A stretch of DNA of 53,938 nucleotides from an uncultured Chthonomonas sp. Its GTDB lineage: Bacteria; Armatimonadota; Chthonomonadetes; Chthonomonadales; CAJBBX01. The stretch's first letter is position 1. Each line of letters starts with the position of its first letter. The position numbers and the translations under genes were made by a program. Below are positions 1 to 7,999 of this stretch, one piece after another. The DNA lies in assembly GCA_903885605.1 (NCBI GenBank), contig CAISJD010000200.1, forward strand, positions 1 through 53,938, written 5' to 3'. Below the pieces are notes generated by a model that ran no database searches, had not been told where the DNA came from, and saw only the letters and a list, made by a program, of their open reading frames with translations.

Positions 1-602
1 AGCAGCGCCGCCACATACTCCCTGTACCAGGCGGCACGGCGCGACGGCGATGCGCGCTTGATGGCAGGAGGGTAACCGCCCGCGACGATCCTCTCAACCA
101 GGCCGAGCCCGAGGCGCTCGCGCTTCTGATGGCCGAAGTCGCCCGCGAACAGCGCGTTGACGAATGTCGGACGGGCGCCGGCCAGCTCGCCCTGCGAGAG
201 CGGATGGAGCCGCATCACCTCCATCCGGCCCACGAGCGCATCGGCGATCTGCGGTACGAACAGCATGTCGGCGGACCCGGTCAGGATCAGGCGGCCGGGC
301 CGGCGGTCGCGGTCCACGGAGGCCTTGATCGGCATGAACAACGCCGGCGCACGCTGAACCTCGTCGAGGATGGCCCGGGCCGGTAGATCCAGAATGAAGC
401 CGGTCGGGTCCGCTCGAGCCGCCGATAGGGTCGCGGGATCGTCCAGCGTGATGTAAGCGTAGCCGGCCGCGTCTCCGAACGCCCGCGCGAGGGTGGTCTT
501 GCCGCACTGCCGCGGCCCGTGGATGACGACGACCGGCGTATCGCTCAGGGCGGCGCCCAGCCGGTCGGCCAGGTAACGTGGATAGAGCGTGTCTGGTGCC
601 AT
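1..602 (-). CDS. AAA_14/DUF4143-type ATPase, N-terminal part (cut by left edge)
   Basis: About 200 residues read without a stop from an ATG at 602 to the window edge, so the C-terminal part is missing. A Walker A motif, GPRQCGKTT, lies at residues 29-37. A Walker B-like ILDE lies at 78-81 and is followed by VQRAP, the usual signature of AAA_14 ATPases that carry a C-terminal DUF4143 domain. A GSADM stretch (sensor-like) follows near residue 112. Family members are stand-alone P-loop ATPases of unclear role, often in accessory regions beside toxin-antitoxin genes. The start is supported by GGAG about 8 nt upstream and a TATAAT box about 43 nt upstream. A different reading of the same strand (94-507) is a shadow. 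Family is fairly sure; function is unknown. Confidence 0.85.
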   Translation of the reverse strand, partial: MAPDTLYPRYLADRLGAALSDTPVVVIHGPRQCGKTTLARAFGDAAGYAYITLDDPATLSAARADPTGFILDLPARAILDEVQRAPALFMPIKASVDRDRRPGRLILTGSADMLFVPQIADALVGRMEVMRLHPLSQGELAGARPTFVNALFAGDFGHQKRERLGLGLVERIVAGGYPPAIKRASPSRRAAWYREYVAAL

Positions 603-644
603 GGCGATCACTCCAGCAGGTGGCCTACGTCGGCTATATGCAGG

Positions 645-650
645 ATTATA
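645..650 (-). promoter_or_regulatory. -10 box TATAAT for the minus-strand ATPase gene
   Basis: On the minus strand a perfect TATAAT lies 43 nt before the ATG at 602. No convincing -35 hexamer is seen at 16-18 nt spacing, so this is a -10 call only. The remainder of 603-801 holds no other gene I can support. Confidence 0.45.
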
Positions 651-801
651 CCTCGGCTAGATGCAACCTTGCGGCTCGCGGATTGCAGGGCGGCGCGCCG
701 ATGGTTGCCGATGATCCATCCGCGCGGCAGGTGCGCCGCGGCCCGGCGCCGAACTACGGTACGAGCCGCTCGTCCAGACGGCCACAACCGGAGGCATATG
801 A

Positions 802-2142
802 ATGAACAAGACACTCCTCAGCGTGGCGCTGCTGCCTGCACTGGCCGTGAGCGCACAGGCGATCGACCTGAGCGTCACCGCCTTCGGCGCGGTCGGCGAT
901 GGGAAGACGGACTGCACGTCCTCGATCCAGAAGGCGCTGGACGAGGCTTCGCAGGGCGGCGGCGGACGGGTGCAGGTGCCGGCGGGGATGTTCCTTGTCT
1001 CCGGCCACCTGCGCATCCCGCCCAACGCATCGCTGGTCGGCGAGTGGGAGGCGCCTCCGGTGGCCGCTCGGATCGAGCCGAGCACCCGCATCGCGGCTCC
1101 TCCGGTGAACGCCAAGGCGGCCATCCTCGCGGGTAGCGTCCTGCTGGCCGTGGAGGGCGAGGGCAGCGACAAGGGCGCCCCGTTCATCCAGATGGAGAGG
1201 AACGCCACGCTCAAGGGGCTCATCGTCTACTACCCGAACCAGGTGGCCGCGCCGGAGCCGAAGCCTTACCCTTGGACCATCGCGGGCATCGGCGACAACA
1301 TCAGCATCCTCGACTGCCTGCTGGTGAACCCCTACATGGCGGTGGACTTCGGCACGAACCCGTGCGGTCGGCACCTGATCCGCAACCTCTACGCCCATGC
1401 CATCTACAAGGGCCTCTTCGTCGACAAGTGCTACGACGTGGGACGGCTTGAGAACATCCACTTCTGGCCGTTCTGGCTGCACGCGGAGCCCGAGGGGCTG
1501 GACGTGCTGGGCAAGTGGATGATGAAGAACTCGACGGCGTTCATCCTCAGCCGGAGCGATTGGGAGTATGTCTCAAACTGCTTCTGCATCTCGTACCAGC
1601 AGGGCTTCCACTTCAAGACGTCGGCGCCGGACGGCCCCGGCAACTACCTGCTGAGCCAGAGCGGGGCCGACTGCTGCGACGTCGCGGTGAACGTGGAGGA
1701 GACGCAGGGGCACAGCGGCGTCAGCTTCTCCAACTCGCAGATCTTCGGGCGCATCCTGGTCGGCGAGAAGAACAACGGACCGGTCCGCTTCTCGTCATGC
1801 GGGCTGTTCGGAGCGGCGGAGGTGCACGAGCCGCCGAGCCCGGAGGTCGTGCGTATCGACGGGTACGCCAGGGTCTCCTTCGACAACTGCCACTTCTATG
1901 CCATCAACGGCAAGACGGCCACCCCGGTCTTCATCCGGCAGGTCGGCGGCAGGCTGAACGTGAACAACAGCCTCTACATCGTGAACTCGTTCCTGGACCC
2001 GACGCCGCTCGTCATCGAGAAGGGCGCCATCACGACGGTCTACTGCCAGAACGAGCACTACACGGCCAAGCGCGTGGTGAACCGCAAGGGCAAGAGCGGC
2101 AGGGTCATCATCAAGGACAACGTGTACGCCGACACGAAGTGA
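802..2142 (+). CDS. Secreted pectate-lyase-superfamily (right-handed beta-helix) protein
   Basis: 446 residues. A signal peptide (MNKTLLSVALLPALAVSAQA) is predicted to be cut near residue 20-21. The mature protein opens with the hallmark of Pectate_lyase_3/end-rhamnosidase-like beta-helix proteins: a V/FGAVGDGKTD motif at about residues 31-39, then a glycine-rich QGGGGRVQVPAG turn. The rest is a run of Asn/Gly-rich coils expected of a parallel beta-helix. The likely role is binding or cleaving a plant or microbial polysaccharide outside the cytoplasm; no specific catalytic residues can be named by eye. The start is fixed by GGAGG at 790-794, 7 nt before the ATG; a nearby ATG at 798 is out of frame. 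It is monocistronic and ends about 150 bp before the heme operon. The fold is fairly sure; substrate is unknown. Confidence 0.8.
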   Translation: MNKTLLSVALLPALAVSAQAIDLSVTAFGAVGDGKTDCTSSIQKALDEASQGGGGRVQVPAGMFLVSGHLRIPPNASLVGEWEAPPVAARIEPSTRIAAPPVNAKAAILAGSVLLAVEGEGSDKGAPFIQMERNATLKGLIVYYPNQVAAPEPKPYPWTIAGIGDNISILDCLLVNPYMAVDFGTNPCGRHLIRNLYAHAIYKGLFVDKCYDVGRLENIHFWPFWLHAEPEGLDVLGKWMMKNSTAFILSRSDWEYVSNCFCISYQQGFHFKTSAPDGPGNYLLSQSGADCCDVAVNVEETQGHSGVSFSNSQIFGRILVGEKNNGPVRFSSCGLFGAAEVHEPPSPEVVRIDGYARVSFDNCHFYAINGKTATPVFIRQVGGRLNVNNSLYIVNSFLDPTPLVIEKGAITTVYCQNEHYTAKRVVNRKGKSGRVIIKDNVYADTK

Positions 2143-2249
2143 TCGGGCGCCGCGCTCGTTCTCAACCGGGCAGAGGCGGCGTCCAGCATTTGGGCTACCG
2201 CGGGGTAGGTCTCCTACGTACTGGGTAGATGAATACCCCCGGCGGGCGG

Positions 2250-2255
2250 TACAAT
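2250..2255 (+). promoter_or_regulatory. Candidate -10 box TACAAT upstream of the heme operon
   Basis: TACAAT lies 40 nt before the preferred hemA start. A second candidate, GATAAT, is at 2264-2269. Neither has a good -35 at normal spacing. The position argues against the most upstream ATG at 2229, since a transcript from here would begin near 2262. Nothing in 2143-2279 resembles a known riboswitch to me. Confidence 0.35.
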
Positions 2256-2294
2256 GGCCTGACCGATAATACGACAAGGATGTCACGATATCCG

Positions 2295-3587
2295 ATGCCC
2301 CTGCGCCAGCTCCTCGTGACCGGACTGAACCACCGCACTGCGCCGCTTGCCGTTCGCGAGAGGTTCGCCTACGACGCCAACCAGGTCCCGAAAGCGCTGG
2401 CCGAGCTACGCGCCCTCGGCGCCGAGCACGCGGTGCTGGTCTCGACGTGCAACCGCACCGAAGTCATCTGCTGGGCGCCCCAGCCATGCCATGTGGAGCG
2501 CTTCTTCGTCCGCGACGGCGACGCCGAGCATGGCCGCCTGCCGGACTACGTCTACGTGCGCCGGGGACATGGGGCCGCGGAGCACCTCTTCCGCGTGGTG
2601 GCCGGGCTGGATTCACAGGTGCTGGGCGAGTCGGAGATCCTTGGGCAGGTGAAGAAGGCCTGGGCTGCCGCCCGGGGCGAGGGCGCCACAGGGGCGCACC
2701 TCGACGCCGCGTTCCAGCACGCCGTCATCGCCGGCAAGCGGGTCCGCACCGAGACGGACCTGGGCAAGCAGGTGGTCTCCATCGGATCGCTGGCCCTGCG
2801 CCAGGCCGTGGAGCTGAAGCCCGACTTCGCCGACGCCGTGGTGCTGGTGCTGGGCACCGGCGAGATGGCCACGCGCATCGTGAAGGAGCTGAAGGAGTAC
2901 CCCCACCGCTCACTGCTCATCGTCAGCCATACGCTGCAGTACGCCGAAGCGCTGGCCGGCGAGGGAGGGGGCACGCCGCTTGCCATCGGGCAGATGGGCG
3001 ACGCGCTGGCCGAGGCCGATGTCGTCTTCACGGTCACTGCGGCGCCGCACCCCATCGTGGAGAAGCAGGCGCTGGCGCCGCTGGGTGATCGGCGCGGCGA
3101 TCGGCCGCTCTACATCTTTGACCTGGGCGTCCCGCGCAACACCGAGGCCGAGGTTCGCGACCTCCCCTTCGTTCGCCTATGCGACCTGGACGACCTGAAG
3201 GCGCTCTCCGAGTCGCACCGCCAGTCGCGCGAGCTGGCCGTGCCCGCCGCCGAGCGGATCATCGCCGAGGAGCTGGGCAGCTTCCTCGACTGGTGCGCCC
3301 GGCGCGGAGTGGCCCCCTTGATCTCGCAGCTTCGCGGCCGGGCGGACCTGATCCGCAAGCATCAGCTCGACTGGGCCCGCCCGCGCCTGCAGGGCCTGAG
3401 CCCCGAGCAGGAGGCCGTGGTGGATGAGCTGACCCGGCGGCTGGTGAAGCACCTGATCCACTTCCCCATCTCCGAGCTACGCAGCGCCGCCGGCGAGGAA
3501 GACGCCGTGGCCGTGGTGGCCCGGATGCTGGGGCTCGACCGCGACGAGCCGCCGCTCCACAGCCTCGGCGAAGGCGACGGCCTGTGA
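2295..3587 (+). CDS. hemA: Glutamyl-tRNA reductase
   Basis: 430 residues from the ATG at 2295. It reduces glutamyl-tRNA(Glu) to glutamate-1-semialdehyde with NADPH, the first committed step of C5 tetrapyrrole synthesis. The N-terminus carries TGLNHRTAPLAVRE. The catalytic cysteine sits in LVSTCNRTEV, followed by the tRNA-binding region with LDSQVLGESEILGQVK. The NADPH-binding GTGEMA lies mid-protein, and a C-terminal helical dimerisation region follows. The start is uncertain: an ATG at 2280 adds five residues but has no Shine-Dalgarno site; AAGGA at 2276-2280 could serve 2295, though its 14-nt spacer is long. The gene heads a ten-gene operon and overlaps hemC by 4 bp. Identity is certain. 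Confidence 0.96.
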   Translation: MPLRQLLVTGLNHRTAPLAVRERFAYDANQVPKALAELRALGAEHAVLVSTCNRTEVICWAPQPCHVERFFVRDGDAEHGRLPDYVYVRRGHGAAEHLFRVVAGLDSQVLGESEILGQVKKAWAAARGEGATGAHLDAAFQHAVIAGKRVRTETDLGKQVVSIGSLALRQAVELKPDFADAVVLVLGTGEMATRIVKELKEYPHRSLLIVSHTLQYAEALAGEGGGTPLAIGQMGDALAEADVVFTVTAAPHPIVEKQALAPLGDRRGDRPLYIFDLGVPRNTEAEVRDLPFVRLCDLDDLKALSESHRQSRELAVPAAERIIAEELGSFLDWCARRGVAPLISQLRGRADLIRKHQLDWARPRLQGLSPEQEAVVDELTRRLVKHLIHFPISELRSAAGEEDAVAVVARMLGLDRDEPPLHSLGEGDGL

Positions 3588-4516
3588 ACGTACGCACGTT
3601 CCGCGTGGGAACCCGGGGCAGCCTGCTGGCGCGCACCCAGACCGGGCAGGCGCTGGCCGCCCTGGCCGATGCCGACCCCGGCGTGGCCTTCGACGAGCAG
3701 GTGATCCGCACGTCCGGCGACCAGGACCGGCGCGAGGTGCTGGGCGCCTTCGTCCGCGAGATTCAGCACGCGCTGCTGGAGGGCACGGTGGACTTCGGGG
3801 TCCACAGCCTGAAAGACCTGCCCACGGCGCCGGTGCCGGGCCTCGTCATCGCTGCCATGCCGAGGCGGCAGGACCCGCGCGACCTGCTCATCGCCGCCGG
3901 TCCGCTGGAGAGCCTGCCCGCCGGAGCCGTCATCGGCGCGGGCAGCCTGCGCCGGTGCCACCAGATGCGCCTCCTCCGCTCGGACCTCACGTTCAAGCCG
4001 CTGGTGGGCAATGTGGACACGCGGCTGGCCAAGCTGGCCGCAGGGCTGTACGACGGCATCATCCTCGCAGCCGCCGCCCTGGCGCGCCTGGGCCTGGCCG
4101 ACGCCGTCGCGCAGGGCTTCCTCGAGCGCGAAGGCCGCACGCTCGCGGTGCAGGCGCTAACGCCCGACGAACTGCTGCCCGCACCGGGACAGGGCGTGCT
4201 GGCGCTGGAGTGCCGCGAGGACCGGAACGACGTGCGCGAAATGGTGGGCCGGGTCGAAGACGCCCCGTCGCGCCTTGCCGCCGTCTGCGAGCGCGCGCTC
4301 CTCTCCGCGCTGGGCGGGGGATGCCGCACGCCGGTGGGCGCCTACGCCACCGTGGAGGGCGCGACGCTGACGCTCCGCGGCTTCTACGCCACGGAAGACG
4401 GCTTCCGCACCGCCCGAGCCACGGCGTCGGGTCCGGCCGACGAGCCCGAGGCCCTGGGCGCACGCGTGGCGCTGGAGCTGCAGCGCGGCCTGGACGCCTC
4501 GGCGACGCCTCGATGA
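3584..4516 (+). CDS. hemC: Hydroxymethylbilane synthase (porphobilinogen deaminase)
   Basis: 310 residues, the normal length. It joins four porphobilinogens into hydroxymethylbilane. The N-terminal RVGTRGSLLARTQ, the FGVHSLKDLPT loop, a GSLRR arginine motif (GAGSLRR here, commonly GTSSLRR), and LPAPGQGVLALECR are all present. The Cys in LGGGCRTPVGAYA is the attachment residue for the dipyrromethane cofactor. Translation starts at GTG 3584 and overlaps the hemA stop as GTGA. The end overlaps hemD as ATGA, so translation of the three genes is probably coupled. Confidence 0.96.
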   Translation: MNVRTFRVGTRGSLLARTQTGQALAALADADPGVAFDEQVIRTSGDQDRREVLGAFVREIQHALLEGTVDFGVHSLKDLPTAPVPGLVIAAMPRRQDPRDLLIAAGPLESLPAGAVIGAGSLRRCHQMRLLRSDLTFKPLVGNVDTRLAKLAAGLYDGIILAAAALARLGLADAVAQGFLEREGRTLAVQALTPDELLPAPGQGVLALECREDRNDVREMVGRVEDAPSRLAAVCERALLSALGGGCRTPVGAYATVEGATLTLRGFYATEDGFRTARATASGPADEPEALGARVALELQRGLDASATPR

Positions 4517-5298
4517 GACCTGCCGGGCCATTGGCGGGCGTCAGCGTGCTGGTCACCCGCCCGCAGGAGGGCGCCGGCGCCCTGGCGGCAGAGCTGGAAG
4601 GCCGAGGCGCCGAGGTCTGGCTCGCCCCGGCCATCGCCGTGGCGCCGCCCGACGACCCGGGGCCGCTGGACGCCCTCTTGGCCGGCCTTGCCGCGTACGA
4701 CTGGCTCCTCTTCACCAGCGCCAACGGTGTGCGGTCCGTGGCACGGCGCGTGGCCGAGACCGGCGCCGCGCTGCCCAACTGCGCCCCGCCGAAGCTCGCC
4801 GCCGTAGGTTCCGCCACCGCCGCCGCGCTGACGGAGGCGTGGCGCGCGCCGGACCTGCTGCCCGAGGTCGCGGTGGGAGCCGCACTGGCCGACGCGCTGG
4901 GCGACGTGAATGGGCTGCGGATCGCGCTGGCCCGAGGCGATATGGCGAGCGGCGACCTGCCCGAGGCGCTGCGAAACCGAGGCGCCGACGTGACCCATGT
5001 CACGGCCTATCGGGTGCGAACGGCCACCGCCGAGGCCGCCGGACTGGCCGCCCGTGCCTCCGGTCCGCCGCCCGGCTACATCGCCCTGGCCAGCCCATCC
5101 GCCGCACGGGGCCTCGACGCCATGCTGCACGGCGCGGCGCTGGACGCCTGGTGGAACCGGTCGCGGCTCGCCTGCATCGGCCCGGTCACCGCCGACGCCG
5201 TCCGGGCGATGGGCCTGGAGCCACACTGCATCGCCACAGAACAGACAGCGGCCGGACTGGCCGACGCCATCCATGAGGATCACCGCAACCATGCCTGA
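4513..5298 (+). CDS. hemD: Uroporphyrinogen-III synthase
   Basis: 261 residues. It closes and inverts ring D of hydroxymethylbilane to give uroporphyrinogen III. The family is weakly conserved, but several marks fit: VLVTRPQEGAGALAAELEGRGAEV at the start (first Rossmann-like half), YDWLLFTSANGVRSVARR, AAVGSATAAAL at the hinge, and LARGDMASGDLPEALRNRGA with VTAYRV in the second half. Position between hemC and hemB is decisive. ATG 4513 overlaps the hemC stop by 4 bp. A longer upstream reading in this frame (from 3955) is only the antisense-like shadow of hemC. The gene overlaps hemB by 8 bp. Confidence 0.92.
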   Translation: MRPAGPLAGVSVLVTRPQEGAGALAAELEGRGAEVWLAPAIAVAPPDDPGPLDALLAGLAAYDWLLFTSANGVRSVARRVAETGAALPNCAPPKLAAVGSATAAALTEAWRAPDLLPEVAVGAALADALGDVNGLRIALARGDMASGDLPEALRNRGADVTHVTAYRVRTATAEAAGLAARASGPPPGYIALASPSAARGLDAMLHGAALDAWWNRSRLACIGPVTADAVRAMGLEPHCIATEQTAAGLADAIHEDHRNHA

Positions 5299-6286
5299 CC
5301 AAGCGCCCCCGTTCGATCCGTCCCACCGCCTGCGCCGGATGCGCCGCAGCCCCGGCCTCCGCAACCTCCTCCGCGAGACCGAGGTCCGCGTCGAGGGCCT
5401 CATCTATCCGCTCTTCGTCCGCTCCGGGCAGGGGGTCAACGAGCCCATCGGAGCCATGCCGGGCCAGTCGCGCCTGAGCGTGGACCTGCTGGCCGATCAG
5501 GCGAAGGAGATCCGCGCCGCCGGGCTGCAGTCCGTGCTCCTCTTCGGCATCGCCGACGAGAAGGACGCCCTGGGCGGCGGCTCGGCCGATCCCGACGGCA
5601 TCGTGCAGCGAGCGATCCGCGAGATCAAGTCGGCCGCGCCCGAGCTGGTGGTGATGACCGACGTCTGCCTCTGCGCGTACATGGAGCATGGCCACTGCGG
5701 CATCCTGCGCGACGGCGCGGTGGATAACGACGCCACGCTGCCGCTGCTGGCAGCCATGGCCGTGAGCCACGCCCAGGCCGGCGCCGATGTGGTGGCCCCC
5801 AGCGCCATGATGGACGGCCAGATCGCGGCCCTGCGCCAGGGGCTGGACCAGGCAGGGCTCACCGACACCGGCATCATGGCCTACGCCGCCAAGTACGCCT
5901 CGGCCTTCTACGGCCCCTTCCGCGAGGCCGCCGGATCGGCGCCGCAGTTCGGCGATCGCCGCAGCTACCAGATGGACCCGGGCAACCTGCGCGAGGCCGT
6001 CCGCGAAATCCTGTCCGACGTGGAGCAGGGCGCCGACATCGTCATGGTGAAGCCCGCGCTGGCCTACATGGACGTGATCCGCGCTGCCCGGGAGGTCACC
6101 GACCTGCCCGTGGCCGCCTACAACGTCTCCGGCGAGTACTCCATGGTGAAGGCCGCCGCCGCCCAGGGCTGGATCGACGAGCGCGCCCTGGTGCTGGAGA
6201 CCCTCACCTCGTTCCGGCGCGCCGGCGCGGACCTGATCATCACTTACCACGCCAAGGAGGCCGCCCGTTGGCTGACCGGTTCCTGA
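5291..6286 (+). CDS. hemB: Delta-aminolevulinic acid dehydratase (porphobilinogen synthase)
   Basis: 331 residues. It condenses two 5-aminolevulinates to porphobilinogen. The N-terminal RLRRMRR and the LIYPLFVRSG strand are typical. The two Schiff-base lysines are visible in AAKYASAFYGPFR and IVMVKPALAYMD. The active-site metal loop reads DVCLCAYMEHGHCG, the cysteine-rich zinc-dependent version rather than the aspartate-rich magnesium one. ATG 5291 overlaps the end of hemD by 8 bp. The last 19 bp overlap the TTG start of chdC, and the ribosome site of chdC lies inside hemB. Confidence 0.96.
   Translation: MPDQAPPFDPSHRLRRMRRSPGLRNLLRETEVRVEGLIYPLFVRSGQGVNEPIGAMPGQSRLSVDLLADQAKEIRAAGLQSVLLFGIADEKDALGGGSADPDGIVQRAIREIKSAAPELVVMTDVCLCAYMEHGHCGILRDGAVDNDATLPLLAAMAVSHAQAGADVVAPSAMMDGQIAALRQGLDQAGLTDTGIMAYAAKYASAFYGPFREAAGSAPQFGDRRSYQMDPGNLREAVREILSDVEQGADIVMVKPALAYMDVIRAAREVTDLPVAAYNVSGEYSMVKAAAAQGWIDERALVLETLTSFRRAGADLIITYHAKEAARWLTGS
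6254..6260 (+). promoter_or_regulatory. Shine-Dalgarno site AAGGAGG that fixes the TTG start of chdC
   Basis: A full-strength AAGGAGG inside the end of hemB lies 7 nt before TTG 6268. No ATG or GTG sits in frame at a comparable distance, so this site decides a rare TTG start and couples chdC translation to hemB. Confidence 0.8.
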
Positions 6287-6948
6287 ACCACTTCGCCGTC
6301 CTCGCCTTTGAGCCCGACTTCCACCGCCTGAGCCCCGAAGGCCGGGCCCAGGCCCTGGACGCGCTGCAGGCGGCCACGGTCGGGCCGGCCGAGGCCGTCC
6401 ATATCCATGCGGTGGCCCCTGCCCGGGCCGACGCGGACCTGATCCTCTGGAGCGCCGTGCCGGTCCAGGACGAGGACGCCGCCGCCGACTTCTTCGCCCG
6501 CTTCAACAAGGCGCTGGCGCCGTTGCGCGCCTTCGTGCGTCCCGTGAACATGCTCTGGGGCTTCACCCGGCCGTCGCAGTACCACCCCGGCAAGTCGCCC
6601 CAGGTGCTCGACCCCATGGAGCCCGCCCGCAAGCGCTACCTGGTGGTCTACCCCTTCAGCAAGACCGCCGACTGGTACATGAAGGGCCAGGAAGCGCGCC
6701 AGGGGATGATGAACGAGCACATCCGCGTGGGCAAGGAGTTCCCCGACGTCACGCAGCTCCTGCTCTACTGCACCGGCCTGGCCGACCAGGAGTTCGTGGT
6801 CGTCTACGAGACCGACGACCTGCCGCGCTTCTCGGAGCTGGTGACCGCGCTGCGGTCGACCGACGGCAGGCCCTACACGCTCCGCGACACACCCATCTAT
6901 ACCGCCGTCTGGAGGCCGCTCCCGGACACTCTGGACCAGTGGAGGTAA
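6268..6948 (+). CDS. chdC: Coproheme decarboxylase (HemQ/ChdC, chlorite-dismutase superfamily)
   Basis: 226 residues from a TTG start. In the coproporphyrin-dependent pathway this enzyme uses peroxide to decarboxylate the propionates of rings A and B of coproheme, giving heme b. The family pattern is clear: RPVNMLWGFTRPSQY in the first ferredoxin-like half, then the catalytic-tyrosine motif YPFSKTADWYMKG, then the proximal histidine in MMNEHIRVGKEFPDV, and YCTGLADQEFVVVYETDD. The Tyr and the Y-P-x-S-K context mark the HemQ branch rather than true chlorite dismutases, which carry a distal Arg. It lies between hemB and a radical SAM gene in a complete heme operon. With cgoX and cpfC downstream and no hemN or hemF in the window, this makes the route coproporphyrin-dependent. 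Confidence 0.92.
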   Translation: MADRFLNHFAVLAFEPDFHRLSPEGRAQALDALQAATVGPAEAVHIHAVAPARADADLILWSAVPVQDEDAAADFFARFNKALAPLRAFVRPVNMLWGFTRPSQYHPGKSPQVLDPMEPARKRYLVVYPFSKTADWYMKGQEARQGMMNEHIRVGKEFPDVTQLLLYCTGLADQEFVVVYETDDLPRFSELVTALRSTDGRPYTLRDTPIYTAVWRPLPDTLDQWR

Positions 6949-6952
6949 CCCC

Positions 6953-7999
6953 ATGCATCTCGACGTGAACAACCGACCGCTACTGGTCTACTGGGAGACG
7001 ACGCGCGCCTGCGAACTCGCCTGCCGCCACTGCCGCGCCGAAGCCGACCCGAACCGGCATCCCGACGAGCTGACCCACGAGGAAGGCCTGAAGCTGCTGG
7101 ACGACCTGCAGGGCTTCGGCGACCCGCTGCCGCACCTGGTCCTCACCGGCGGCGACCCGCTGAAGCGGCCCGACCTCTGGGACCTCATCGCGGCGGCCAG
7201 GCAGCGCGGCTTCACCGTGGCCATCACGCCCAGCGGCACCTATGCCCTGACGCCGGAGATCGTCGCGCGCTTCAAGGAAGTCGGCATCTGGATGATGGGC
7301 CTGAGCATCGACGGCCCCGACGCCCCGCGCCACGACGGCGTGCGCATGGTGCCCGGCAGCTTCGAGCAGACTATCCGGGCAGCGGGCTGGGCGCGCGACG
7401 CGGGCATCCCGTTCCAGGTGAACACGCTCATCTGCGAGCAGACCGCCGACGACCTGGCCGAGGTGTATGAGCTGATCACCCGCATCGGCGCCGCCCGCTG
7501 GAGCCTCTTCTTCCTGATCCAGGTCGGACGCGGGAAGGGCCTGGTGGAGGTGACGCCCGAGCGGAGCGAACAGCTCATGGAGCAGCTTCTGGCCTACTCC
7601 GCCGAGGGAAAGGTCGACATCAAGACCACCGAGGCCCCGCACTACCGGCGCGTCGCCCTCGAGCTCAAGGCGCGCGGCGGCGAAGAGGTGGCGCAGGGCA
7701 CCCGGCGGGGCTTCGGCATCCGCGACGGCAGCGGCGTCATGTTCGTCTCGCATATCGGCGAGGTCTACCCCGCGGGCTTCCTGCCGCTCTGCGCGGGCTC
7801 CGTGCGGGAAACGAGCCCGGTCGAGATCTACCGAAACTCCGAGGTGTTCACCACCGTTCGCGACATGAGCCTCCTCAAGGGCAAGTGCGCGCTGTGCGAC
7901 TACAAGCAGGCCTGTGGCGGGTCCAGGGCGCGAGCCTACGCCTATACCGGAGACCCGCTGGAAAGCGATCCCCTTTGCCCCTATGAACCCACCAAGTAA
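6953..7999 (+). CDS. Radical SAM/SPASM protein related to AhbD/NirJ (TIGR04053-like)
   Basis: 348 residues. The radical SAM Fe-S motif CxxxCxxC reads CELACRHC in YWETTRACELACRHCRAEA at about residues 14-32. LTGGDPLKRPDLWDLI is the SAM-binding GGE-like region. A C-terminal SPASM-type cluster region has several cysteines: LPLCAG, CALCDYKQACGGSRARAYA, and DPLCPYEP. The CGGSRARAYA ending is shared with the heme-synthesis radical SAM enzymes AhbC, AhbD and NirJ. AhbD decarboxylates coproheme without oxygen. This protein sits directly after chdC, which does the same reaction with peroxide, so a heme-related role is likely but unproven. GGAGG about 8 nt upstream supports ATG 6953. It overlaps hemL by 17 bp. 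It may instead belong to TIGR04053, whose reaction is undefined. Confidence 0.85.
   Translation: MHLDVNNRPLLVYWETTRACELACRHCRAEADPNRHPDELTHEEGLKLLDDLQGFGDPLPHLVLTGGDPLKRPDLWDLIAAARQRGFTVAITPSGTYALTPEIVARFKEVGIWMMGLSIDGPDAPRHDGVRMVPGSFEQTIRAAGWARDAGIPFQVNTLICEQTADDLAEVYELITRIGAARWSLFFLIQVGRGKGLVEVTPERSEQLMEQLLAYSAEGKVDIKTTEAPHYRRVALELKARGGEEVAQGTRRGFGIRDGSGVMFVSHIGEVYPAGFLPLCAGSVRETSPVEIYRNSEVFTTVRDMSLLKGKCALCDYKQACGGSRARAYAYTGDPLESDPLCPYEPTK

Noticed and set aside
2229-2294. More upstream starts for hemA (2229 and 2280)
   Set aside because: 2229 lies before the candidate -10 box and adds non-conserved residues. 2280 overlaps the only AAGGA site. 2295 fits the family N-terminus best, though 2280 stays possible.
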